Assembly: GCF_009729015.1 (NCBI RefSeq)
Contig: NZ_CP045482.1
Coordinates: 1,918,001-1,982,000 of the forward strand
DNA: 64,000 nucleotides
From: Acidianus ambivalens
Lineage (GTDB): Archaea > Thermoproteota > Thermoprotei_A > Sulfolobales > Sulfolobaceae
Reading direction: 5' to 3'
The notes under the pieces are model-generated. The model searched no databases. It saw only the letters and a program-made list of their open reading frames with translations, and was not told where the DNA came from. The translations under genes and the position numbers were made by a program. Position 1 is the first letter of the stretch. The number at the start of each line of letters is the position of its first letter. Below, piece after piece: positions 18,659 to 29,023 of this stretch.

Positions 18659-19533
18659 TCAAGGATAAAAACGACAATCTTTACGTAGTTATTACCAATT
18701 ATAATCCCCCGGGATACGTATTTGCATATATAAAATATGTGTATACAGGAGGAGGACTTTGGAAAGGTTACGAAAGAGTTTTTAAAAAATATGGAGTAAA
18801 AAATTTGATAAAGATTAAACAAAATTTCGAATACGAACCTTGTTACGGATCCACGTTTCCTGTGCTTAAAATATCAGAAATTAAAAATCATTTTAAGCCT
18901 GAGGATAAAATTAAGGAGATAATTCATAAGCCTGCAAATAAGCTGGAAGAAACTGTAATAAATATGTTAGCTGAAATGGAAGTAAACTTGCCTTTAGATA
19001 AGATTGGAGTAACTGGTTCATTGCTTGCAGGAATATCTCATGAGAACTCTGATGTTGATCTAGTAATTTATGGTAAAAAATACGCCGAGGATTTCGTTAA
19101 TACTTTTCGAGGCTTCGAAGAGGATAAAGATTGGATAATTGAAACTTCTGAGAATTATTCTCTACCGATAGAAGTAGTTAAAACAATATATAGTAAGAAA
19201 ACTAGAGGAAAATACAAGGGAGTAAAATATTCATTCCTCTTTGTAGATGATCATCCTTGGAAATACAATGAAAAAGTGTGTATAGAAGTAAATCCTTTAA
19301 AAGCAATTGGAGAAAATGTTAGCGATTATAGAGCTTTATTTTATCCATCAATTTCTACTCTTTATTCCCAAGGTAAAACGTTTAATATAGTATCGTATGA
19401 AGGAATTTACAGCTTGGCTCTCTATTATAGCAAGAAAATAGAGGCTTTTGGAATGCTAATGAAATGCGAAGACGAATTAGAAATCGTAATAGGTGATAAA
19501 AAAATTGGAGGATATATTAGACCAATTATGTAG
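18625..19533 (+). CDS. Nucleotidyltransferase-domain protein
   Basis: A 302-residue protein with a polymerase-beta-fold core: GVTGSLLAGISHENSDVDLVIYG near residues 129-151 gives GS followed by DVD, the complete metal-binding signature. The first 120 residues are a separate alpha/beta region (NYNPPGYVFAYIKYVYTGGG) with no assignment I can support. It overlaps the DUF1464 gene by 34 nt and the CitG-like gene by 41 nt, so translation is probably coupled. Substrate unknown; related archaeal genes are annotated simply as DNA polymerase beta domain proteins. Confidence 0.78.
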   Translation: MGRDYFLDKDIIKDKNDNLYVVITNYNPPGYVFAYIKYVYTGGGLWKGYERVFKKYGVKNLIKIKQNFEYEPCYGSTFPVLKISEIKNHFKPEDKIKEIIHKPANKLEETVINMLAEMEVNLPLDKIGVTGSLLAGISHENSDVDLVIYGKKYAEDFVNTFRGFEEDKDWIIETSENYSLPIEVVKTIYSKKTRGKYKGVKYSFLFVDDHPWKYNEKVCIEVNPLKAIGENVSDYRALFYPSISTLYSQGKTFNIVSYEGIYSLALYYSKKIEAFGMLMKCEDELEIVIGDKKIGGYIRPIM

Positions 19534-20407
19534 TGAAGTAGCATATATCCTATCGTCTTCATCTATTATAGAAGCTTCAGTATTTAAGCCAGGTAACGCT
19601 TCGAGGATACAAGATATTAAAAGCGTAAAGTATGAGGATATTCTACTTTCAGCAAATCTTGCTAATGCCTATTATAGAAAGGCCTGTATTAGAGGATATA
19701 ATTCTTCTAGACCGTTATACGACCTGCTTTACCTTACTATAAAAGAAAGTAAGAAGATGGAGGTAAATTATTCAATTCTAGGTACACAGCTACTATTACT
19801 TCCTATCTCTTATTCATCACTCCTAGCTGATAATGTGGATAATTTAAGGAGAAAACTTAGCGAACTCATAATTTCTTTGGATGTTGAAGACACCAAATGG
19901 TTTTTTGAAGCTCTAAAACAAGTAGAATTGAGTTATTTAGGTAAAATTGACGTCATGGATTATAGGGAAACAACAAATAAAACCATGTATGAGGTTTTAG
20001 TATTTTCATCGAATATGGATACTATAGCTAGAAATATGATAAGAAACTATGAGTATTCCTATATTGCATATAAAATAATAAAAGACAGCGAAAGTCTTGA
20101 AAAAGGAATACAGAAAGCTTTCATAGAAATTTTATCAGAGCAACCGGATGGATTAATATACCGAAAGTATGGCGGAAAGATTGCTTTGCTTATTTCTCAC
20201 TTGGCAAGAGAAGTGAAGGGAGATTTTACTGAGAAAAAACTTTTGGATTTCAATAATTTTCTAGTTAAGAATAATTATAATCCAGGATCTACGGCAGATA
20301 TTATAGCCTCTGGTGTTGCATTATATTTACTTGATAAGTGGTATGAAAAAACTCGCAATGATTACCCGCTTCCCTTGCCAAGAGGATGCAGTAGAATATA
20401 TAAATAA
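19493..20407 (+). CDS. CitG-like triphosphoribosyl-dephospho-CoA synthase family protein
   Basis: A 304-residue all-helical protein with the family signatures EASVFKPGNASR (residues 27-38) and NNYNPGSTADIIASG near the C-terminus; the latter is the conserved NPG(S/T)xADxxA active-site segment. CitG joins ATP and dephospho-CoA to make the citrate lyase cofactor precursor. No citrate lyase gene is nearby, and archaeal homologues are thought to serve other cofactors. The third gene of the operon. Family membership is certain; the substrate is not. Confidence 0.85.
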   Translation: MIKKLEDILDQLCSEVAYILSSSSIIEASVFKPGNASRIQDIKSVKYEDILLSANLANAYYRKACIRGYNSSRPLYDLLYLTIKESKKMEVNYSILGTQLLLLPISYSSLLADNVDNLRRKLSELIISLDVEDTKWFFEALKQVELSYLGKIDVMDYRETTNKTMYEVLVFSSNMDTIARNMIRNYEYSYIAYKIIKDSESLEKGIQKAFIEILSEQPDGLIYRKYGGKIALLISHLAREVKGDFTEKKLLDFNNFLVKNNYNPGSTADIIASGVALYLLDKWYEKTRNDYPLPLPRGCSRIYK

Positions 20408-20837
20408 TAATTTTGACGGAGTGATAGGTTTAGGAGATGTAGAATGTCCTCAATATCTTAATAACTTTCACGGAATTTTAGGTGAAATGGAAAGCGTTTA
20501 TATCATGAAATACCTTAAAAAAACTGAGAGACTAATAACAAAGGAATTCTTAGGTCTCTCAACGGATTTTTCAACTGAAATTAGTATAACTCATTTCCCT
20601 CCTAAAGGATTTAAGTCCGGAATAATTATAAACGTCGAAATAGGAAAGAAGGAAATTTCTGCAAAGATACTCTCAAGTAAGACTAAAATTGTAATACACG
20701 GCCATTCAGAAAACCAAACTATAGTGAACTCTCACGGATTTCAAGTAATCTCTATAGGTGCCTTCGAAAAAGGGTATCTTGCAATTTATTATCCGGAAGA
20801 AAAGAAGATTCAGTTAAGTAAGATAAGTAGCCATTAA
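20343..20837 (+). CDS. Uncharacterised protein, last gene of CitG-like operon
   Basis: A 164-residue protein beginning MKKLAMITRFPCQEDAVEYI. I chose this ATG over an earlier in-frame start because the longer N-terminus lies wholly inside the CitG-like coding region. It is mixed alpha/beta with a beta-rich second half (KIVIHGHSENQTIVNSHGFQ) and no motif I can name. It overlaps citG by 65 nt and the convergent acetyltransferase by 24 nt. Operon membership suggests participation in the same unknown cofactor pathway. Confidence 0.7.
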   Translation: MKKLAMITRFPCQEDAVEYINNNFDGVIGLGDVECPQYLNNFHGILGEMESVYIMKYLKKTERLITKEFLGLSTDFSTEISITHFPPKGFKSGIIINVEIGKKEISAKILSSKTKIVIHGHSENQTIVNSHGFQVISIGAFEKGYLAIYYPEEKKIQLSKISSH

Positions 20838-21323
20838 GTACGCGTCTTCTCCGTCAGCGTAATAATGTTTTAATACCTTGATTTTCATGAACCCAAGTTT
20901 TTCATAAACTGAAATAGCTGGATAATTGCTTACCCTAACTTCTAAGTAAACTTCTTCAGCACCATAATCTTCTTTCATACTTTTCATCGAAGCTTTAAGA
21001 AGAGCAGTACCTATTCCCCTATTTCTATAAGCCTCCAAAACTGCTATAGAAACTACGTGGCCTTTCTTAACTAATGAAGGCAAATTCTTCAAATTACTGA
21101 AGCCCAACTCTATTCTAGGCATTATATATCCTACAACGTCACCGTTAACTTCTGCCACATAAAACGCCTTTCCGTAATCTTTAATATGATCAACAAAAAA
21201 GTAATAAGGATAATTTTCAGGCAAGGATAATCTATTAATCATTATTATATCGTCTATATCATCCATTCTAACATTTCTAATAAGAAATGAGTTTGTAGAT
21301 TTATTGCTTGTTGCTTGCTCCAT
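20814..21323 (-). CDS. Protein N-terminal acetyltransferase (archaeal NatA type)
   Basis: A 169-residue GNAT protein that co-translationally acetylates protein N-termini. The acetyl-CoA-binding motif is VVSIAVLEAYRNRGIGTALL (R-x-x-G-x-G/A), and the family end is YEKLGFMKIKVLKHYYADGEDAYLM. It closely resembles the Sulfolobus enzyme (ssArd1/NAT) known to acetylate Alba and other proteins. A second RimI-like gene occurs at 39437-39895 and is more divergent. Divergent from coaBC. Confidence 0.9.
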   Translation of the reverse strand: MEQATSNKSTNSFLIRNVRMDDIDDIIMINRLSLPENYPYYFFVDHIKDYGKAFYVAEVNGDVVGYIMPRIELGFSNLKNLPSLVKKGHVVSIAVLEAYRNRGIGTALLKASMKSMKEDYGAEEVYLEVRVSNYPAISVYEKLGFMKIKVLKHYYADGEDAYLMATYLT

Positions 21324-21371
21324 GCTATAATATTTTTATTAAGAAGTTTATATACATGTTTGAACCTATTT

Positions 21372-22604
21372 ATGACTCATCCATCGAAGAGAATAATAGG
21401 CGAAATTAGCGATGAACTAAAAGGTAAAAAGGTACTATTAGGAGTATCAGCCAGTGTTTCCTTATACAAGTCCCTTGACCTTGCTAGAGATCTAATGAGA
21501 AGAGGAGCAGAAATAAAGGTAATGATGACTCCATCAGCATCTAAACTAATCTCCCCAGAAATGTTTACCTGGGCTACTGGAAATAAAACAGTTGTAAAAA
21601 TAGGAGGGAAATTAGAACATGTACAGTTAGCTGAGGAATTCGACGTAATGATAATTGCACCTTCAACCATGAACATTGTAACAAAGTTAGCTTACGGTAT
21701 TACAGATAATAATTTAGTTCTAACCGCAATAAATTTTCTTCAATTAAATAAAAAGGTAATACTAGTTCCTGCAATGCATTTACAAATGTGGAACTCGCCC
21801 CAACTCCAGAGCGCTATAGAAATCTTAAGGAAAAATAATAATGTGGAAATTATAGAGCCTAAATTAGTAAATAATCTAGCCCATTACCCAGACATTGAAT
21901 ATCTAACCTCAAGGATTACCTCTTATATCTTAAGAGAGAAGGATCTTAAAGGTTTAAAAATTGTAGTTACAGCAGGACCTACTAGAGAATACATGGATCC
22001 AGTAAGGTTTATAACAAATCCAAGTAGTGGAACTATGGGCGTATCAATAGCTAACGAAGCTTACTTCAGAGGAGCAGATGTGATTTTAGTTCATGGCCCA
22101 ATTAGCTCTCATTTACATCCTTATTCTCCGACTATCGAGGTCGAGACTACAGAAGATATGCTAAAAAATGTTGTAAACCTCGTTGAAAAAGAAAAGTTTA
22201 ATATAGTAATATTAGCTGGAGCTCCTGCAGACTATAAGTTTAAGGTAATAAGAGGAGAAAAAATTGATAGCCACACTGAAGTGCCCAAAGTAGAGTTAGA
22301 AAAAACACCTAAAATTTCAGAATATATTAGGGGAAAGGCTTTCGTAGTAGGATTCTCTGCGGAAACTGTAAATAATGATGACGAACTCATAGAAAAAGCT
22401 AAAATAAAGAAGGAAAGGCATGGATTTAACATGATAGTTGCAAATAACGTAAAAAGAAAGGATATAGGTTTTTCATCTGAATATAATGAGGTAATTGTTA
22501 TTACTAATAGTGAAATTATAAAGATACCTAAAAGTTATAAAACAATTATAGCTAGAAAATTGCTAGATATCGTAAGAGAAGAGTTTATAAAATCTAAAGT
22601 ATAA
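21372..22604 (+). CDS. coaBC: CoaBC: phosphopantothenate-cysteine ligase / PPC decarboxylase
   Basis: Bifunctional enzyme of CoA synthesis. The N-terminal CoaC flavodoxin-like domain (residues 20-190) shows KKVLLGVSASVSLYKSLDLA, the catalytic-His region LEHVQLAEEFDVMIIAPSTMN and PAMHLQMWN. The CoaB domain follows with VTAGPTREYMDPVRFITNPSSG and VGFSAETVN. The start MTHPSKRIIGEI is preferred: the longer frame would begin upstream of the TATA box GTTTATATA. 410 residues. Followed directly by tRNA-His. Confidence 0.96.
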   Translation: MTHPSKRIIGEISDELKGKKVLLGVSASVSLYKSLDLARDLMRRGAEIKVMMTPSASKLISPEMFTWATGNKTVVKIGGKLEHVQLAEEFDVMIIAPSTMNIVTKLAYGITDNNLVLTAINFLQLNKKVILVPAMHLQMWNSPQLQSAIEILRKNNNVEIIEPKLVNNLAHYPDIEYLTSRITSYILREKDLKGLKIVVTAGPTREYMDPVRFITNPSSGTMGVSIANEAYFRGADVILVHGPISSHLHPYSPTIEVETTEDMLKNVVNLVEKEKFNIVILAGAPADYKFKVIRGEKIDSHTEVPKVELEKTPKISEYIRGKAFVVGFSAETVNNDDELIEKAKIKKERHGFNMIVANNVKRKDIGFSSEYNEVIVITNSEIIKIPKSYKTIIARKLLDIVREEFIKSKV

Positions 22605-22613
22605 TGTTGTTTT

Positions 22614-22688
<75 letters not shown>

Positions 22689-22876
22689 CTTATTTTACGT
22701 TCTTCTTTTATAGAAGTTTTACAAAGTCTGAAAACTCGTCTTCACGATAAACATTAGACTACATATACCAAAGAACACGATTAAATTTTTATTACTGAAT
22801 ATTATTGAGCAATCTTTGCTATTAGCTTTCAACTCCACGACTGAGTAGGGGAATAGCCCCGCGCTTAAAAGCTTAT
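22689..22876. other. Spacer with short G/C hairpin before second integrase stub
   Basis: 188 nt with no ORF of note. Most is A+T-rich, but the last 40 nt are unusually G+C-rich for this genome and contain GGGG-AATAG-CCCC (22848-22860). This may be debris of the integrated element or of a transposon end; nothing firmer can be said. Confidence 0.4.
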
Positions 22877-23059
22877 ATGACAAGTAGAGGACATGGATTA
22901 AATATGGGTTATAGGGTTTTCTCAGTCAGGCAATATAAGATTCGTCAAAGAGGGAAGAAGTATTATGTTTACTCCATAGAGAAGGATAAAGAAGGTAACG
23001 TAAGAGAGCGTTACATTGGCCCATTAGATAAGATAGTGGAAATAACATTGGGGTTTTAG
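22877..23059 (+). pseudogene. int(N): second SSV-type integrase stub, at tRNA-Pro
   Basis: A 60-codon frame whose core KIRQRGKKYYVYSIEKDKEG and RERYIGPLDKIVE is almost identical to the stub at tRNA-Met; over about 90 bp the DNA differs at only a handful of positions. It points into the 3' end of tRNA-Pro, the orientation expected for int(N) after integration there. Unlike the first stub, the frame has decayed at the end (EITLGF then stop), with several bases missing before the tRNA. No int(C) half is nearby. Remnant, not functional. Confidence 0.8.
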
Positions 23060-23078
23060 GGGTGTCCCTTTAACACAG

Positions 23079-23154
<76 letters not shown>

Positions 23155-23189
23155 ATTTTTTACAGTACATTATTAGCCTAAAAAATTTT

Positions 23190-24146
23190 TCATATAACTA
23201 TTACCGTAGTTTGTAAATAGATTGCAAGTATTGCAAATATACCTTCAATAATCCAAAGTATAGCCACCACTTGATATTCCTTAAATCTTCCCATCTTCAT
23301 AACTACATGAGTTAAAGAATTTGGCATATCATTCCAATATAATGTCCCATCTTCGTTAACTTTGCCAAATGATACTCCCTTAAACCTTGTTCTTGCCTTT
23401 AATATAAATTCCGCAACGTAAGGTAAATATAATACAGCCAAAGCAGTATACATATAACCAGCTATTCCAATAGAACCTATTACTGAACCAACAAAGTATG
23501 TCCCTATGTTTCCTATGAAAACTTTAGCGGGATATTTATTATAATAAAGGAAGGCTAAAAGAGAAGCTAACAAGATCAAGGCCATTTCTCCTGCAACAAA
23601 TGTGTTCCCAGACCTTGTTAAACCAATGTAAGCTAAGCTAGCTGACATTATTATGCCCATTCCAGTTCCTAATCCATTAAGCCCTTCAAGCATATTGAAG
23701 GCATTAGAAGAAATTGTTAGTGCAGCTGGTATTACAATCACGTAATAGAAGATTCCTAAATTTATAACACCTAAAAAAGGTATGGATATTGCTGAATGCC
23801 CTACGCTAAAAACCGCTAATGGTACTGCAGCAAAGATTGGAGTGAATGCCCTAATTGACTGCCTAAGATTCAAAAAATCGTCCATGAGTCCAAGAAAGGC
23901 TATTAATAACGAGGAGAGTAAAATTGACGATATTATTCTCTCATAATTTGGATCCTGTATTAAAAGTACAAAAGTTCCAGAAACAAAACCTGCTACTATG
24001 GCTATTCCGCCGAGTGAAGGTACTTCAGGCTTATTGGGCTTATTTACGTCTTTTCCTACAATTTTTCTCTCTTTTGCTATATGAATTACCCATCTAGTAG
24101 TAAGAAATGTTATAATAAAGGCTATAAGAGCACAAATAGGTAACAC
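23190..24146 (-). CDS. UDP-GlcNAc: dolichyl-phosphate GlcNAc-1-phosphate transferase (MraY/WecA/Alg7 family)
   Basis: A 318-residue polytopic membrane enzyme that transfers GlcNAc-1-P (or a related sugar phosphate) to the polyprenyl lipid carrier, starting protein N-glycosylation. Family motifs are NKPNKPEVPSLGGIAI on the first loop, LGLMDDFLNLR (the DDxxx(R/K) catalytic segment) and NAFNMLEGLNGLG; a cytoplasmic loop near the end carries MPNSLTHVVMKMGRF. About ten transmembrane helices. The start overlaps the GGPP synthase stop by one base, tying lipid-carrier use to its synthesis. The exact sugar is inferred from family. Confidence 0.88.
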   Translation of the reverse strand: MLPICALIAFIITFLTTRWVIHIAKERKIVGKDVNKPNKPEVPSLGGIAIVAGFVSGTFVLLIQDPNYERIISSILLSSLLIAFLGLMDDFLNLRQSIRAFTPIFAAVPLAVFSVGHSAISIPFLGVINLGIFYYVIVIPAALTISSNAFNMLEGLNGLGTGMGIIMSASLAYIGLTRSGNTFVAGEMALILLASLLAFLYYNKYPAKVFIGNIGTYFVGSVIGSIGIAGYMYTALAVLYLPYVAEFILKARTRFKGVSFGKVNEDGTLYWNDMPNSLTHVVMKMGRFKEYQVVAILWIIEGIFAILAIYLQTTVIVI

Positions 24147-25125
24147 TATTTTCGCCTTTTTATTGTAAACTCCGCAAGGTATTTTAAAGCCTTTCCAGCT
24201 ATATCATTACCGCCTATAGCTGATAGAGCCTTCATGGATTTTTGATAATATTTTTCTGCAACTTCATATGCGTAATTTAATGAAAGAGATTTTACTACTT
24301 CAGCTGCCTTAGTTATTTTTCCTTGATCCTTAGATCCAAGTCCTTCAATTATAATTTTTCTTTCTGCTTCCGACGCTAAACTTAATGCCTTTATTACAAG
24401 AATAGTCTTCTTGCCTTCTCTGATATCGCTATATACAGGTTTGCCAAGTTCTTTCTCATCTGCGGTTAAACCTAGAATATCATCAATTATTTGAAAAGCG
24501 ATGCCCAAATTTAGTCCAAATTCTTTAAGCAACTCAAGGTCTTTATCTTCAGCGTTAGAAACTAGACCTCCTAAAAATGCAGAGCAAGAAAATAGTTGTG
24601 CTGTTTTCTTTTTTATCATTTCCAGGTACTCTTCTTCTGTAACATCCTGCCTATTTTCAAACTCCATATCCATTGCTTGGCCTTCTGCAATTATTATTAC
24701 TGACTTAGAAAATTCTGATAAACCCATATAAAATCTCCTTGAATCTAATCCTTCTAAAGCCTCTGATAGCACTTCAAAAGCTTTTGCGTGAAGTAAATCA
24801 CCGGCAAGAATTGCCATGGGCACTCCCCACTTTACATGCACAGTTGGCATTCCTCTCCTAAGGGTGTCTTCGTCCATTATATCGTCGTGTATTAAAGTAA
24901 AATTATGTAAGATCTCTACAGCGGCCGCGGCTTTATACGCTCTTTTTCTATCTCCAGAGAATAAGTCTGAGGACGCAACTGTTATAAGTGGCCTAAGCCT
25001 TTTGCCTCCAGCTTTTAAAAGGTAAATTGAAGCATCATAAAGCTCCTTTGGCTCACCTTTTATGTATTTTTCTATCTCTTCATTTACATTTTTAATTATC
25101 TCGTCGAAATACTTATCTAGTTCCA

Positions 25126-25126
<1 letters not shown>
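24146..25126 (-). CDS. gds: Geranylgeranyl/farnesyl diphosphate synthase
   Basis: Trans-isoprenyl diphosphate synthase that extends allylic diphosphates with IPP for archaeal ether lipids and polyprenol. The 326-residue product has GGKRLRPLI, the first Asp-rich motif LIHDDIMDEDTLRRG (near residue 82) and the second, QIIDDILGLTADEKELGKP. Residues before the first Asp-rich motif set chain length; HNFTLIHDD lacks bulky aromatic pairs at -4/-5, which fits a C20 product. Sits between fni and the GlcNAc-P transferase, overlapping each by one base. Confidence 0.94.
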
Positions 25127-26209
<1,083 letters not shown>

Positions 26210-26223
<14 letters not shown>

Positions 26224-26902
26224 TTTTACACCTTACAAGAGTTCCTATATCCTTTCCTTCTAATGCCTTATATATGTTGCCTTCGATCCTGCCGTTGAAT
26301 ATTAAGGCTTCTATACAGTTTTCTAAAATTTTCTGGATTTTAGCTTTCATACCACCAGTAACATCAAAGCTTGAAGAAGATAGATCGTCTATAAAAGGAG
26401 AATTAACTTCCTTAGCAACCCTTCCATTGATAAATACTCCATCTACATCTGTAGCAAAAAATACCCTAGAGTTAAACTCTTTACCTAGCAAGATCGCTAT
26501 ATCATCTCCAGAAATTATTTTTCCTGATTCAGTGATATCACCATAAATAACTGGAACTAGCCTTTCTTGTAAATATCTTTTAACAATATCTATGGAAAAG
26601 AATCTGCCTGGTAAAGGAAATACGTTAATTCCTTCATCATAAAAGATTTTCATTATTTTAAGGTTTAATTCTTGCATTGCAATAACAGTTTTTATCTTGT
26701 CACCCTTAGAGGCTTCATAATGACCAAAACTTCCTCCTCCATGTATAATAATTAATGGATAAAACATCTTAACTTCACGTGCAATTCTCCTAACTATTTC
26801 TTCATTAAAAGAATAAGGTATATTCTTATTTGTTATTAAGCTTCCTCCTAATTTAATAATTCTATAAGCGAAGCCCAATTTAAGTCCCATATCCATTTCC
26901 AA
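26210..26902 (-). CDS. Isopentenyl phosphate kinase
   Basis: Amino-acid-kinase-fold enzyme phosphorylating isopentenyl phosphate to IPP in the archaeal mevalonate pathway. The 230-residue product has IIKLGGSLITNK (ATP-binding Lys), IIIHGGGSFGHYEA with the catalytic His of IPKs, GDITESGKIISGDDIA and TDVDGVF, with a SFDVTGGMKAKI segment near the C-terminus. The start may be the second ATG (MDMGLKLGF). It overlaps the upstream GHMP-like gene by 55 nt. Confidence 0.92.
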
Positions 26903-27504
26903 CTATTATTCATAGGATATGGCAAACCATAAAGGGAACTCCATAAGCCGTTCTCAAATTGAATTAAACTAGAATCTTTAGATATTTCTACAGGCAAAAT
27001 GCCGGCCAAGTGAATTAATGAACTTTCTAAAAACCTTGGTTTAGATAATGGGAAACTAGTAAGTAAGTTTATCCTAACTTCCTTTTCACTAAGAGGTACC
27101 GGATCTTCTCCATCGCGGTAAAGTATAGGCGACTTAAGTTCTTGGGCCTTTCTTAAGGCTCTTATTAATCTTGAGTCAAACATTGCATCATCTATCATTT
27201 CTAGTGTTTCCTTAACGTCATTTTCGTTCATGGGAATTTCGCATTTGTTTATTGCCAACTCAACAAGCTTTCTCGTTACGTAAATGTAATAGGAAGAAAA
27301 AGGCAAATTCCCTTCTATATCGTACTCAATATTACAAGAAAAGCCTGTAGCCTCACGAAAGTATTCTAGGAATTTATCTATTTTTGGTTTTCTTTTTACC
27401 TCTCTCACTTTAACTATTGCAAAATTGATTAAAACTGGATTATTAGCTTCCAATGGAAGCCCGGAATAACAAAATGGGACTTTAACTTCCAAATCTTGCT
27501 GCAA
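26848..27504 (-). CDS. Small GHMP-kinase-like protein of the isoprenoid operon
   Basis: A 218-residue protein I cannot firmly assign. NLPFSSYYIYVTRKLVELAI near residues 69-88 resembles the start of a GHMP kinase motif (PxxxGLxSSxA) but without its glycine-rich phosphate loop, and the protein is about two thirds of kinase length. It sits between Memo and isopentenyl phosphate kinase and overlaps both. It could be a degenerate mevalonate-pathway kinase or a lineage-specific regulator. Family assignment tentative; gene reality secure from operon structure. Confidence 0.6.
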   Translation of the reverse strand: MQQDLEVKVPFCYSGLPLEANNPVLINFAIVKVREVKRKPKIDKFLEYFREATGFSCNIEYDIEGNLPFSSYYIYVTRKLVELAINKCEIPMNENDVKETLEMIDDAMFDSRLIRALRKAQELKSPILYRDGEDPVPLSEKEVRINLLTSFPLSKPRFLESSLIHLAGILPVEISKDSSLIQFENGLWSSLYGLPYPMNNSWKWIWDLNWASLIELLN

Positions 27505-28336
27505 GATATCCCACTACTGAAGACTTGTCTCCCGATGTATCTCCAGAAGTAGCATGCTTTAGAATATATGGCTTCTTATTAAATTTCTTTGCTAATATCA
27601 TTGCAACCATTACTGGTGCGTAACCACACATTGTTACATCTTTATTCTCTACAACATCGTAAAGACCTTTATAATCTAGTTGTTCTATTTTCTCTATCGC
27701 CATCTCATCTTTTTTATACGTAATATCGTAAGGATCGTAATGATTCATGTCACTACTAGCTAGGACTACTATATCTTTTTCAGGATGTTTTTGCATTAAT
27801 CTATATATTCCTTCAGCTATATATTCTGCTATCTCGGGAGTTTGATAAAGTATAACTATTGGAATTATTTTTATTTCTGAATCAAAGAAAAACTGTAAGA
27901 AAGGTATTTGAACTTCAACAGAATGTTCATATAAATGTGCTTGCTCATCTATATCGATAACTTCACTATACTTAACAAGCTCCATTGCCATCTCTTCATC
28001 TATCTTTACGTCGCCTAAAGGAGTCTCCCAACAACCTTTATTCCATAAGGAAACATAAGATCCGTAGCCTGTGTGATTAGGACCTAGAATTATTACAAGA
28101 TCCGGCTTGCCTTCAGAAGCTAAATAATAATAAGAATGGGCTGCTACGGGACCGCTATAAATGTAACCGGCATGAGGAACAATAAAAAATAAGTTATCTC
28201 TCTTACCTTTTTCTTTTGGGACTGTAGGTAATTTACCAGGACCTACAGGATGAGTAAATGACCAAACAATTCGATCCTTTAATTCCTGAGGATCTGCCTC
28301 ATAAAATGCACCGGCTACTGCAGGTAATCTTTTCAT
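27482..28336 (-). CDS. Memo-like protein (AmmeMemoRadiSam system protein B)
   Basis: A 284-residue member of the Memo family, structurally related to class III extradiol dioxygenases. Conserved segments are RLPAVAGAFYEADP at the start, VPHAGYIYSGPVAAHSY, ILGPNHTGYG, HLYEHSVEVQIPFLQ and SSDMNHYDP; the His/Cys set for a metal site appears present. Its usual partners (AMMECR1 and an associated radical SAM protein) are not adjacent. The start overlaps the rpsB stop by 4 nt, so it hangs at the end of the ribosomal operon. Confidence 0.93.
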   Translation of the reverse strand: MKRLPAVAGAFYEADPQELKDRIVWSFTHPVGPGKLPTVPKEKGKRDNLFFIVPHAGYIYSGPVAAHSYYYLASEGKPDLVIILGPNHTGYGSYVSLWNKGCWETPLGDVKIDEEMAMELVKYSEVIDIDEQAHLYEHSVEVQIPFLQFFFDSEIKIIPIVILYQTPEIAEYIAEGIYRLMQKHPEKDIVVLASSDMNHYDPYDITYKKDEMAIEKIEQLDYKGLYDVVENKDVTMCGYAPVMVAMILAKKFNKKPYILKHATSGDTSGDKSSVVGYLAARFGS

Positions 28337-29013
28337 TGAACAAGCTTCACCTCAAATTCCTCAACCTTCACTGGTATATCGGCATCCATAGGTATCTGCT
28401 TTCTCTCCCTAAGTATTTGCCTAGCTAGTAGCCAATAAAGTAAAGCTAAAGATTTCCTCCCCTTATTATTTGCAGGTATTACTAAATCAACATACTCTAT
28501 TTTAGCATCAGTATCAGCAAAAGCTACCACGGGAATTCCCATATCTGCGGCCTCTTTTATTGCTTGAGTATCAGTTCTTGGATCAGACACGAGTAATACT
28601 TCTGGCTCTATAAATCTGTCGAGGTATGCGTTAGTTAAAGTACCCGGAACCAATCTTCCGGTTATTGCCCTACCTCCTACTACTTCTGCAAACTTTTGAA
28701 CCGGAGTAAATGCGTAAGGTCTTGACGCAACAGCTAGGATTCCACTAGGCGTAAATCTTGAAAGGAATTTTGCAGCAATTCTCAATCTTTCATCTATTTT
28801 TCTAACATCAAGTACGTAAAGACCTTCGGGCCTTACTCTGTAAATGAATTTCTCCATGTATTTAGTACATGTATGTGTACCTATATGGACGCCTGCGGAA
28901 AGATAGTTCTCTAATGGAGCTAATAATTCTATTACTGCTCCTTTCTCTGATTTTTGTAATTCAGCCTTTTCTGCCTCAGATAACTCAGTTCCCTTATTTT
29001 CTTCTTCTGACAT
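28333..29013 (-). CDS. rpsB: Ribosomal protein uS2
   Basis: Small-subunit protein. The 226-residue product has an acidic N-terminal extension followed by LSAGVHIGTHTCTKYM, FIYRVRPEGLYVLDVRKIDERL and IPVVAFADTDAKIEYVDLVIPANNKGRKS, the hallmark uS2 segment. Last ribosomal gene of the S13 operon in this window. Confidence 0.97.
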   Translation of the reverse strand: MSEEENKGTELSEAEKAELQKSEKGAVIELLAPLENYLSAGVHIGTHTCTKYMEKFIYRVRPEGLYVLDVRKIDERLRIAAKFLSRFTPSGILAVASRPYAFTPVQKFAEVVGGRAITGRLVPGTLTNAYLDRFIEPEVLLVSDPRTDTQAIKEAADMGIPVVAFADTDAKIEYVDLVIPANNKGRKSLALLYWLLARQILRERKQIPMDADIPVKVEEFEVKLVQ

Positions 29014-29023
29014 TTAAATCACC

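Noticed and set aside
22830..22860. CRISPR-like repeat ending (GCTTTCAAC)
   Set aside because: It occurs once only, with no periodic repetition or spacers, so there is no array.
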